The notes under the pieces are model-generated. The model saw only the letters and a list, made by a program, of their open reading frames with translations. It was not told where the DNA came from and did no database searches. A stretch of DNA of 64,000 nt. Source: an uncultured Aquimonas sp. (GTDB lineage Bacteria; Pseudomonadota; Gammaproteobacteria; Xanthomonadales; Xanthomonadaceae). The stretch is taken from positions 32,946-96,945 of the forward strand of contig NZ_CALART010000007.1 of NCBI RefSeq assembly GCF_937888285.1, in the 5' to 3' direction. Both the position numbers and the translations under genes were made by a program. Shown here piece by piece: positions 56,990 to 64,000 of this stretch (positions within the stretch are counted from its first letter, which is position 1; each line of letters starts with the position of its first letter).

Positions 56990-59392
56990 TTGGATACACA
57001 GATTGAACGCGACGCGCTCGACTACTTACGTCGACTGCTGGATTCCAACCCGTCTCTGGATGGCGACATCGAACGTGAGATCAGCACCTCACTGGCGCCC
57101 CAGGTCGCTTCCCGGGTTCGCTCCATGCTGACGGCACTGCGCGCACAGCCCGCCGATCTGCCCGGGCTTTTTGAACCACTGCCGCCGAGCGCACCTACAC
57201 ATCTGGGCGGCTTCGTACTTGGTGAGATCCTGGGCCGTGGCGGCATGGGCACCGTCTTCGCGGGCCACAGACAGCAGGGCGAGGTGGTTCTGCACGCGGC
57301 AGTGAAGTGGTTGCCAATGGCGTGTTTCGAGTCGTCGCGGCGAGCACGGTTCGTGTTGGAACAGCAGGTGGTGGCGCGACTTTCGCACCCTGGCATTTCG
57401 CGACTGATCGATGCGGGCGAGACTCGCGAGGGTGGGCTCTGGTACGCCATGGAGCGCATCCACGGCCAGCACATCGACGCCTACTGCCTGACGCAGCGTC
57501 CGGGTCTCTCCTCGCGTCTGGAACTCGTCCGCCAGGTTGCGGAAGCGCTGGCGCACGCGCACCGCAACCTCGTTCTGCATCGGGACATCAAGCCCAGCAA
57601 CGTGCTGGTCTCGGAGGACGGCAGGGCGCGCCTGATCGATTTCGGAATCGCCAAGCCGCTCGCCGGTCACAGCACGACGCTGACCGAAGAGCAGGCGCCG
57701 ATGACCCTGCGCTATGCATCGCCTGAGCAGCTGAAGCAGGACACCCTCACCACTCGCAGCGACCTGTGGCAGCTGGCGGCCTTGGCGTACGAACTTGTCA
57801 CCGGCATGCCCGTGCGCAAGCACATGGGCTCGGAAGCGGCTCTGCGGGCAAGCAGCGCAGCGCTGGAGTGCGCAGAAGCGCACGCCGCCTCGCTGGGCCT
57901 GAGCCCTCTGCAGCTGAGCAAGGCACTTCGAGGCGATATCGACGCCGTGCTGGCCAGAGCACTGCGGCCGGCTCCGGAAGATCGCTACGCCAACGTCGAC
58001 GAGTTCCGCGACGATCTGCAGGCGATTCTGACCGGTTTGCCAGTGTCTGCGAGACGAGGCGAGACCTGGTACAGCACGCGTGCATTTCTGCGCCGGCATC
58101 GCCTCAGCCTCGGTTTCGCAGCCGTCGCAGCAGTGATGGCCGCGGGCTTGGTGTGGACGGCGTTCGATCGCACGCGCCAGCAAGCCGAAGCCGCCGAGCG
58201 CAGCGTAGCCCTGTTGTCCGACATCCTGCTGCAACTGCCTGAGGCCGACGAGGGCGGCGACGGCAACTCCATGACCGTGCCTGTGCTGTTGGCGCGAGCG
58301 AACGCTCGGATCCTTGACAATCTGGAACTCCCTGCACTGCATCGGATGTCCCTGGCAGCGCAGATCGCGCGTCGTGGGCTGGATCTTGGCGCCCAGGAGC
58401 CTGCACTTGAGGCCGCAAGCCGTGGCCTCGAACTCGCGGAGTCCCTGTTCGGGCCGGCTTCGGCGGAAACAGCCGAAGCGCTCGACCTGCTGGCTGAAGT
58501 GAAGGCAGTGGGCACCGGCGACACCGATGAAGCGCTGCGCCTGCTAGGAAGGTCGGCCACGATCCACGATGCCTTGACCCAGCAGGAATCCTCCGCCTAT
58601 CTCAATCATCTGGTGACGCGGGCGTGGGTCGAGAACCAGGCAGGCAAGGGCGATGCAGCGCTGGAGTCGATTCGCTTGGCGTCCGAACTCGCTGGGCGAC
58701 TTCCGGAAGAAGCGGCAGGCACGCACGAGCTTCATCTCTCGATGTACTCCATGTTCCTGCGCAGCGACGGCCAATGGGACAAAGCGCAGGAAATCATCGA
58801 CGGCGCGCTGATCCAGCTCGATGCACTGGGCAAGTCCGCCCCTGCGGCCGTGGTGGCAGATCTAGAGTCCGAAGCCTGCATCGTCCACAGCAACCAAGCA
58901 ACACCGTATGCCGTTCAGATTTGCCGTCGTCGTGTGGATTCCATCGATCGCGACGGCACGCTGGAAAGCCTGGGTGGTTCCACCGCGCTGTTGGGGCTGG
59001 CGATCGCACAGAACAATCTCGGCGAATCTGCCGCGGCCCTGGGGACCATCCAGCATGCAGAGGCCGTCACCCTGGCCTTCGAGGGCCGCAACCCGCGCTC
59101 GCAGAACATGCGCCACATCCAGCTCACGAGGGCCCGCATACTCACGCGCCTGCAGCGCTGGGACGAGGCCGCGAGCGCATTCCAGGAAGCCATTCGACTG
59201 TTCGCCACTCGCGATCCGGATACCTCGGGGCCGCGGGTCAATCGGATCCGCGTCGAGTGGCTTGAGGTACTGATCGAAGGCAACCGCCAGGCCGAGGCGC
59301 GGGCTCTCGTGGAGGCGGGCATCGCACTGCAGCCTGAGGACGCCGAGTATCAGGAGCGCTATCAGCGCGCCATCGCCGCACTTGCCGGGTAG
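56990..59392 (+). CDS. Transmembrane Hanks-type Ser/Thr kinase with TPR-like tail (module A)
   Basis: 800 residues, starting at a TTG at 56990. That start is supported by the related kinase at 61658, which begins (V)DTQ in the same register. A 70-residue helical N-terminus precedes the kinase domain. Its P-loop is LGRGGMGTVFAGH, the lysine is in AAVKWLP (about 104), and the catalytic loop HRDIKPSNVLV lies near residue 196. DFGIAKPLA and YASPEQ complete the motifs. One membrane helix (about 374-394) leads to 400 residues of TPR-like repeats that probably lie in the periplasm. All catalytic residues are present. The adjacent sigma factor is the most likely substrate, by inference. Confidence 0.92.
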   Translation: MDTQIERDALDYLRRLLDSNPSLDGDIEREISTSLAPQVASRVRSMLTALRAQPADLPGLFEPLPPSAPTHLGGFVLGEILGRGGMGTVFAGHRQQGEVVLHAAVKWLPMACFESSRRARFVLEQQVVARLSHPGISRLIDAGETREGGLWYAMERIHGQHIDAYCLTQRPGLSSRLELVRQVAEALAHAHRNLVLHRDIKPSNVLVSEDGRARLIDFGIAKPLAGHSTTLTEEQAPMTLRYASPEQLKQDTLTTRSDLWQLAALAYELVTGMPVRKHMGSEAALRASSAALECAEAHAASLGLSPLQLSKALRGDIDAVLARALRPAPEDRYANVDEFRDDLQAILTGLPVSARRGETWYSTRAFLRRHRLSLGFAAVAAVMAAGLVWTAFDRTRQQAEAAERSVALLSDILLQLPEADEGGDGNSMTVPVLLARANARILDNLELPALHRMSLAAQIARRGLDLGAQEPALEAASRGLELAESLFGPASAETAEALDLLAEVKAVGTGDTDEALRLLGRSATIHDALTQQESSAYLNHLVTRAWVENQAGKGDAALESIRLASELAGRLPEEAAGTHELHLSMYSMFLRSDGQWDKAQEIIDGALIQLDALGKSAPAAVVADLESEACIVHSNQATPYAVQICRRRVDSIDRDGTLESLGGSTALLGLAIAQNNLGESAAALGTIQHAEAVTLAFEGRNPRSQNMRHIQLTRARILTRLQRWDEAASAFQEAIRLFATRDPDTSGPRVNRIRVEWLEVLIEGNRQAEARALVEAGIALQPEDAEYQERYQRAIAALAG

Positions 59393-59876
59393 GCTTGGCC
59401 AGCGACAGCCGAAGCCGCTGTCGTTGGATGAGGACAAGGCTGGAGCGCCCAACGGTGCCGTGCGCATCAAGCGTGCGAGCTCGAGGATTGAACACGGAAG
59501 TACTGCCCGGTGCATGCGTGGGCCCAGCGAAGGGGTCACCGCGCAGCGGCCGAGGCTACCCGCTCCTGCGCTGGACAGGTATACATCAAGGCCGGGTTGA
59601 ACATGATCCATGTGGCCCCAGGTGGAACCAGTGGACAGCAACCTCGCCTGTCATCAAGTCCAGCGAGCTGCGTCGCGTGAAGAGACTCCCTTCCGAAGAG
59701 TTCTTCGAGGCGGCGGGTCGGTGCAGCTCCACACCACCTCATGATCTGGGAGCCAACAAAGCCGTGTGAACGCCACAATGTTGGCTGACCCGGCTCGGAA
59801 CCGCAGCCGTTGTTCCATAATGCCGTTTCTACACTGCGCCACTTCCACCTTTTCCGCGCTTCGAGGTGCTTCCCGT
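59393..59876. other. Long gene-free stretch after kinase A
   Basis: 484 bases with no supported gene. A short hairpin lies just after the kinase stop. Small open frames inside have no recognisable features or ribosome-binding sites. Confidence 0.45.
59403..59423 (+). terminator. Weak hairpin after kinase A
   Basis: CGACAGC (59403-59409) pairs with GCTGTCG (59417-59423) across a seven-base loop, ten bases after the stop. It is followed by TTGG only, so it is a tentative terminator. Confidence 0.4.
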
Positions 59877-60620
59877 ATGTCGTTCGATCATCCTGTCCTT
59901 GGGCTCCATGACCGTGCCATGCCGACGCTTGAGGACGCCGAGCGCACGCACGAGCTGTACCCGCGCTGGGGCAGCATCGCACCGTTGCCGAACGCGCGGA
60001 TGATGCTGCACGTCGGCGCCGAGAGCGTCGAGAACTTCCTGGTCGTTGGCGACGCCTGGGGTCAGCTGGTGGCTTCGCAGCTGGAAGGGCCCAGCAGGAT
60101 TCTGGATATCGGCTGTGGCTGCGGTCGGACAGCACGCACCCTGCTGCAGAACCCGTGGGTGACCGAATACTTCGGCTTCGATGTCGTGCCGGTCTATCCG
60201 GCCTGGTGCAATCGCTGGCTCAGCCCGCTCGCGCGCGGCAAGTTCAGCTTCCTGCACGTCGATGTGCACAGCGAGCGCTACAACCCGCAAGGCCGCTACC
60301 GGGGCTCGGAGGTCGAGTTCCCTTACGCGACGGGATCACTGGATCTTGCATTCGCGGCCTCCCTGTTCACCCATCTGTTTGAAGCCGACGCCAGGCGCTA
60401 CCTTGCCGAAGCGGCGCGCGTCGTGCGTCCAGGCGGCAAGCTGATCGCCTCTTTCCACGACCGGCCAAGCTCTGGTGTCTACAGCGGCGACGAGCACCGC
60501 GCGGACGTGGCGCCCGACTATTTCGAAGGCATGGCAAGGGCATCGGGCTGGGGCGGCGTTGGCGCGGAGCTGGACGATGTCTGCGGACAGCGCGTGCTGG
60601 TGCTCGTGCGGCAGGCCTGA
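59877..60620 (+). CDS. Class I SAM-dependent methyltransferase
   Basis: 247 residues from the ATG at 59877 (MSFDHPVLGL). The SAM site reads ILDIGCGCGRTARTLL. LDLAFAASLFTHLFEADARR and AARVVRPGGKLIASF follow as motifs II-IV of the Rossmann methyltransferase fold. The substrate is unknown. The Trp-rich insertion with YPAWCNRWLSPLARG near residue 110 resembles sugar or lipid methyltransferases. It is an isolated gene between the two sigma-kinase modules and may be unrelated to them. An upstream ATG at 59766 is less likely. Confidence 0.85.
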   Translation: MSFDHPVLGLHDRAMPTLEDAERTHELYPRWGSIAPLPNARMMLHVGAESVENFLVVGDAWGQLVASQLEGPSRILDIGCGCGRTARTLLQNPWVTEYFGFDVVPVYPAWCNRWLSPLARGKFSFLHVDVHSERYNPQGRYRGSEVEFPYATGSLDLAFAASLFTHLFEADARRYLAEAARVVRPGGKLIASFHDRPSSGVYSGDEHRADVAPDYFEGMARASGWGGVGAELDDVCGQRVLVLVRQA

Positions 60621-60788
60621 CCACGCGGTCGGATTTGGACGGCTGAACGTCGGTGTCGCGCCCGGCAGACAGCATGCTGTGGGTGCTGGATACCGATGCC
60701 TAGCATTGTGGAAAACCTCGTCGCCACACCCGGCGCGGCCGGGCTGGGTTGGCCCGGATCCTGAGTTCGCAGCGCGAGTGATCAAACC

Positions 60789-61321
60789 ATGGACGCCAAT
60801 GCAGTCCCTGAGCTGGCGCAAGAGTCGCAGGACCAGCAGCAGCTGCTGGTCGCTGTCTACGCTGAGCTGAAGGCGCGAGCCCGGCGTACTCGGCGAGGCC
60901 ACGCCGACGGCACGCTGAATACGACTGCGCTGGTGCACGAGTCCTTCCTGGAAAACATGGAGTCCAACCCGCGCATACGCGACCGCGAGCACCTGCACCG
61001 GCTCGCCGCGCTTGCGATGCGCCAGCTGTTGATCGACAAGGTGTTGGAGCGCCAGGCCGAGAAGCAGGGCGGCCTCCTCAAGCGGGTGAAACTCGACGAT
61101 CTGCACATCTGCCGAGATCGACGCCGAAGCCGAGTGGACCCAGGTGCGGCAGGCAATCGAGCGCCTGGACAAGCGTCAGTCCACGAATGGCGGATGTCTT
61201 CCTGCTGCGGGCGTTCGGAGATCTCGGCCATGAGGAAATCGCAGACCTCCTGGAGTGTTCCAAGTCGAGTGCGCACAGCGACTTCGAAGCCGCCAGAGCG
61301 TTCCTGCTCACATCACTCTGA
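60789..61321 (+). pseudogene. ECF sigma factor of module B, broken by two single-base frameshifts
   Basis: The first 107 codons encode a paralogue of the module A sigma factor (LVAVYAELKARARRTRRGHA, then LNTTALVHESFLENMES). The frame shifts by one base near 61108-61110. It continues as AEIDAEAEWTQVRQAIERLDK, then shifts again near 61174-61177 and continues as SPRMADVFLLRAFGDLGHEE, ending at the TGA at 61319-61321. Removing one base at each point restores a 177-codon gene. The alignment to module A (LSPRMADVFLLRTFGHLG) shows where the breaks are. These are either true lesions or sequencing errors in C/G-rich bases. The Thr-Thr pair is also present. Confidence 0.88.
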
Positions 61322-61657
61322 TCGGCATCTGATGGTTCCGCCGGTGCGCCTGCGCTTTGCCGGCTGGGCGCCGAATAGCGCCGGGGCGATAAATCGCCGC
61401 CGCGCCTCAGGGGAGTGAGGACGCGGCGACGCCGCTGCTCTTCAGCATGGAAAGCCCGAGAGGTGCCCCGGGAGATATGCGGTCGTGCTTGACGGAGCCT
61501 CACAAGAGGTCATTCATACAAACGGAATCCGACCCGCGTTTTTCCCGGGCGCAAGCATCGATTTCGCTGATGTCCCGCGATTCGCCCCAAAGGACCGCGC
61601 CACGCCAAGGGCCAGGTGCGATCCTTCGACCCTTTACTGACTACGAGACCGCTCACC
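61322..61657. other. Gap between module B sigma gene and its kinase
   Basis: 336 bases with no supported gene. A small palindrome GGCGAT-AA-ATCGCC lies at 61385-61398, and a CCTCA...TGAGG pair follows at about 61406-61421. In module A the same gap is only 95 bases. Confidence 0.5.
61385..61398. repeat. Short perfect palindrome
   Basis: GGCGAT, two A bases, then ATCGCC. It is a compact six-pair hairpin 227-bp class element or a protein-binding site upstream of the module B kinase; function unknown. Confidence 0.45.
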
Positions 61658-64000
61658 GTGGACACTCAGCTCGATCTTGATCGCCAGGCGCTGGTGCTGT
61701 TCCGTCAGCTCCTTGAGCTCGGCACCGAAGACCGCGAGGCCCTGGATCTGGAGATCGCCAGCCTGGAAGCGCCCTTGGCTGAACGGGTGAGGCGGCTGCT
61801 TGAGCAGCACCATGTGCACACCGGGCGCCTTGAGCGACGCCTGGAGCAGCTGCGGGTCGGCAGCGATGTCCCGGCCCGCTTGGGCAGTTTCACCCTGCTG
61901 CGCGAGCTGGGCCGCGGCGGCATGGGCGTCGTTGCCGAGGGCCAGCGCGAGGCCGAGGGTTTCACCCAGCGCGTCGCCATCAAGTGGATTCCAGCGTGGC
62001 AGGTCGACGCCGCGCGCCGGCAGCGCTTCCTGTTCGAACGCGACGTGGTCTCACGCCTGCGCCATCCGAACATCGCGCAGCTGGTCGACGGCGGCGAGGG
62101 CGAGCAGGGCGAGCTCTGGTATGCGATGGAGCTCGTTGAGGGTGAGGATCTTCTTGAGCACTGTCGCGAGCGCAGGCTAGACCTGCGGGCCCGCGTCGGG
62201 CTGGTGCTGGATCTGTGCAGCGCCGTGAGTTACGCCCATCGCAACCTGATCCTGCATCGCGACATCAAGCCCTCCAATGTGCTCGTTGACAGGGAAGGGC
62301 AGCTCAAGCTGATCGATTTCGGCATTGCCAAGGGGCTGGATGATGCGGCGGAGGGCCTGACCCAGGACGCGGCGCCCATGACGCCACGCTATGCGGCGCC
62401 GGAGCAGCTTCGCGGCGAGCGGCCAACCACGGCGACCGATGTCTGGCAGGTCGCAGCAGTGGCTTTCGAGCTCTTGAGCGGCGAGCCCGCGCGCAAGGAC
62501 GGTCGGACCCGCCGCGCCAGCACCGCCGCCCTGGACAGCGACAAAGCGCATGCCAATGTCGAACGTGCAGACCTCTCTAAGGCGCTGCGCGGCGATCTGG
62601 ATGCCATCCTTCAGAGAGCCCTGAGCGACAGCGCCGAAGAGCGCTACGACAGCATCGAGGGGTTCGCCGCTGAGCTGCGCGCGTGGCTGCACGGCGAGCC
62701 GGTGCGCGCGCGCAGGGGTGAACGCTGGTACGCGTTGCGTCGCCACGTGGCGAAGCATCGCTGGGCGGTACTTTTCGGAGCGCTTGCGCTCGTCAGCCTG
62801 GGTCTGGGGCTTGCCGCCGCGACCATCCAGAGCCGACATGCTGCCGCCGAAGCACGCGCCGCCGAGGAAGCGAATGCCCTGCTGCTGCGAGCTTTCCTCG
62901 GGGGCTCGGGAAAGTTGGCCAGCACCCTCACCCTGCGCGGGTATTTCGACTACGTCATCGACCTGGTCGCGCAAGACACCACGCTGCCGCCAGCGCGACG
63001 GTATGAAATGCTGCTGCAGCTGTTGAACAGCACCCAGGATCTGGGGGGATCCGAAGCGATCGAGGGGGGCGCGCTGGCCTTGATCACAGCGGCTGAAGAT
63101 CTGTTCGGACACGACGCTCTGGAGCTGGCCCATGCCCTGGATCGATCGGCGCAGGTGGCCCTGCGTCATCGGGGCGCGGCTGCGCGTGCCGACGCAGAAG
63201 CGAGACTCGAACGGAGCGGGGCCATCTATCACGCACGCGGCTTCGATTCGGGACACGAATATCTGGGCCACCTGAGATCGCGGGCCCATCTCGCCAATAT
63301 GAGCGAAGATGTCGACAGCATGATCGCGATTGCCCGGGAGATGGTGTCGATCGCCGAGAACTCCACGGAGATTTCAGCGGATGACAGGCTGGGGCTCAGG
63401 GCACTGCTTGCATCCGCGTACTTCAGGGCACAGCGGTATGCCGAAGCTGATGCGGCTATGCAAGCCGTGTTGTTGGACGATGCGGCCCGCGGCGCCGATA
63501 GCGCTGAGATACTTGAAAACCACCTGCTCCTCAGCGCCAGGGCCTGTGAATACCGGGCCTTCCACGACGCGGCTGCGGCGCTGGAACTCTGCACCCGCGT
63601 GTACGGGGAGCTCAAGGCCAAGGACGCCCAGAACAGTGAAATGGGGCTGATGAATTTGCGCGGACTGGCCGAAGCCCAATCGCGCCTGGGACAGCACGAT
63701 GCAGCCCTGAAGACCTTGCGTGAGGCCAATGCCATGGCCGAATCCGTGTATGGCGAGGGTGTCATGCCCCCGATGCACGTCAGAATCCTGCGTTCGCTCG
63801 GTAGGGAAACCTATGCGCTGGGCCTGTTCAGCGAGTCGGCCGGATTTCGTCGACGACTGCTGGACTGGTCCGACGCGCGCCGAAGAAAGGACACGGAGGA
63901 TGCGCTGGAAATGCGGATCGAACTGATGGAATCCCTGCTGGCTGCCGTGTCTTGCCCCCAGGTTCTTGGACCCGATGGAATGTTAGACAGCCATCGAGGA
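61658..64000 (+). CDS. Transmembrane Hanks-type Ser/Thr kinase with TPR-like tail (module B), 3' end outside window
   Basis: The frame is open for 781 codons from a GTG at 61658 to the window edge, so the C-terminus is missing. The start VDTQLDLDRQALVLF matches the module A kinase start. The kinase domain has LGRGGMGVVAEGQ, AIKWIPAW (about Lys107), HRDIKPSNVLV (about 200), LIDFGIAK and YAAPEQ. One membrane helix (about 370-391, WAVLFGALALVSLGLGLAAA) precedes a long helical repeat region with TPR-like pairs. The catalytic site is complete although the sigma gene upstream is broken. By inference its partner is lost or is now the module A sigma factor. Confidence 0.9.
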   Translation, partial: MDTQLDLDRQALVLFRQLLELGTEDREALDLEIASLEAPLAERVRRLLEQHHVHTGRLERRLEQLRVGSDVPARLGSFTLLRELGRGGMGVVAEGQREAEGFTQRVAIKWIPAWQVDAARRQRFLFERDVVSRLRHPNIAQLVDGGEGEQGELWYAMELVEGEDLLEHCRERRLDLRARVGLVLDLCSAVSYAHRNLILHRDIKPSNVLVDREGQLKLIDFGIAKGLDDAAEGLTQDAAPMTPRYAAPEQLRGERPTTATDVWQVAAVAFELLSGEPARKDGRTRRASTAALDSDKAHANVERADLSKALRGDLDAILQRALSDSAEERYDSIEGFAAELRAWLHGEPVRARRGERWYALRRHVAKHRWAVLFGALALVSLGLGLAAATIQSRHAAAEARAAEEANALLLRAFLGGSGKLASTLTLRGYFDYVIDLVAQDTTLPPARRYEMLLQLLNSTQDLGGSEAIEGGALALITAAEDLFGHDALELAHALDRSAQVALRHRGAAARADAEARLERSGAIYHARGFDSGHEYLGHLRSRAHLANMSEDVDSMIAIAREMVSIAENSTEISADDRLGLRALLASAYFRAQRYAEADAAMQAVLLDDAARGADSAEILENHLLLSARACEYRAFHDAAAALELCTRVYGELKAKDAQNSEMGLMNLRGLAEAQSRLGQHDAALKTLREANAMAESVYGEGVMPPMHVRILRSLGRETYALGLFSESAGFRRRLLDWSDARRRKDTEDALEMRIELMESLLAAVSCPQVLGPDGMLDSHRG

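Overview
The window is a high-GC, gene-dense bacterial chromosome segment. I place it in the Gammaproteobacteria, most likely the order Lysobacterales (Xanthomonadales). This is inferred from the gene families (rsmC, ntrBC, thrABC, nhaR-like, DUF1631 plus PilZ, DUF2145), from secreted proteins ending in an FxDGFE-type tail, and from dispersed intergenic palindromes of the kind common in that order. No rRNA, tRNA, CRISPR array, insertion sequence or prophage was seen. Genus cannot be fixed from sequence reading alone.

Layout. 1-4773 (-) is most of a giant secreted DUF11/isopeptide-type repeat protein that runs off the left edge. 5036-9799 holds a MASE1-GGDEF-EAL protein, dihydroorotase (pyrC) and a membrane diguanylate cyclase. 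9941-12655 is a secreted Asp-box repeat protein cut by one in-frame TAA. 12903-16783 carries a VKOR-thioredoxin fusion, a DUF2237 protein, rsmC, a DUF922 protein and dsbC. 17024-19239 is an nhaR-like regulator divergent from an HPF/RaiA-like gene and an unknown membrane protein. 19310-24851 contains a Tat-exported epimerase-like protein, rsuA, a TPR protein and oligopeptidase prlC, separated by a dispersed C/G-rich repeat.

24943-27168 is a first Hanks-type kinase with a TPR-like tail. 27228-29698 is a small secreted protein and an ECF sigma / zinc-less anti-sigma / AlkA-like operon. 29806-35091 has an aldehyde dehydrogenase, a gamma carbonic anhydrase, a PEBP protein, a cardiolipin synthase and an unknown cysteine-rich exported protein. 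35174-39224 is ntrBC and pepQ. 39296-44949 is a CHASE-PAS-GGDEF-EAL protein, a PilZ protein and a DUF1631 protein. 45342-48469 is a DPP-IV-like peptidase and an IPTL-type C-terminal anchor protein. 48470-49224 is a mosaic of intergenic repeats including three 126-bp tandem units. 49225-54784 is thrC-thrB-thrA preceded by an HTH regulator gene with a perfect 10+10 bp palindrome at its start. 54911-56163 is a two-gene exported-protein unit.

56355-64000 holds the most interesting part: two successive modules of an ECF sigma factor plus a transmembrane Ser/Thr kinase. Module A is intact. In module B the sigma gene is broken by two single-base frameshifts while its kinase stays open to the window edge. 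In both sigma factors the acidic residues usual in region 2.2 are replaced by a Thr-Thr pair, which suggests phosphorylation-controlled sigma activity similar to the described EcfP/PknT principle. A second theme is cyclic-di-GMP: three GGDEF proteins, one PilZ protein and a CRP/Clp-like site at 45132-45147.
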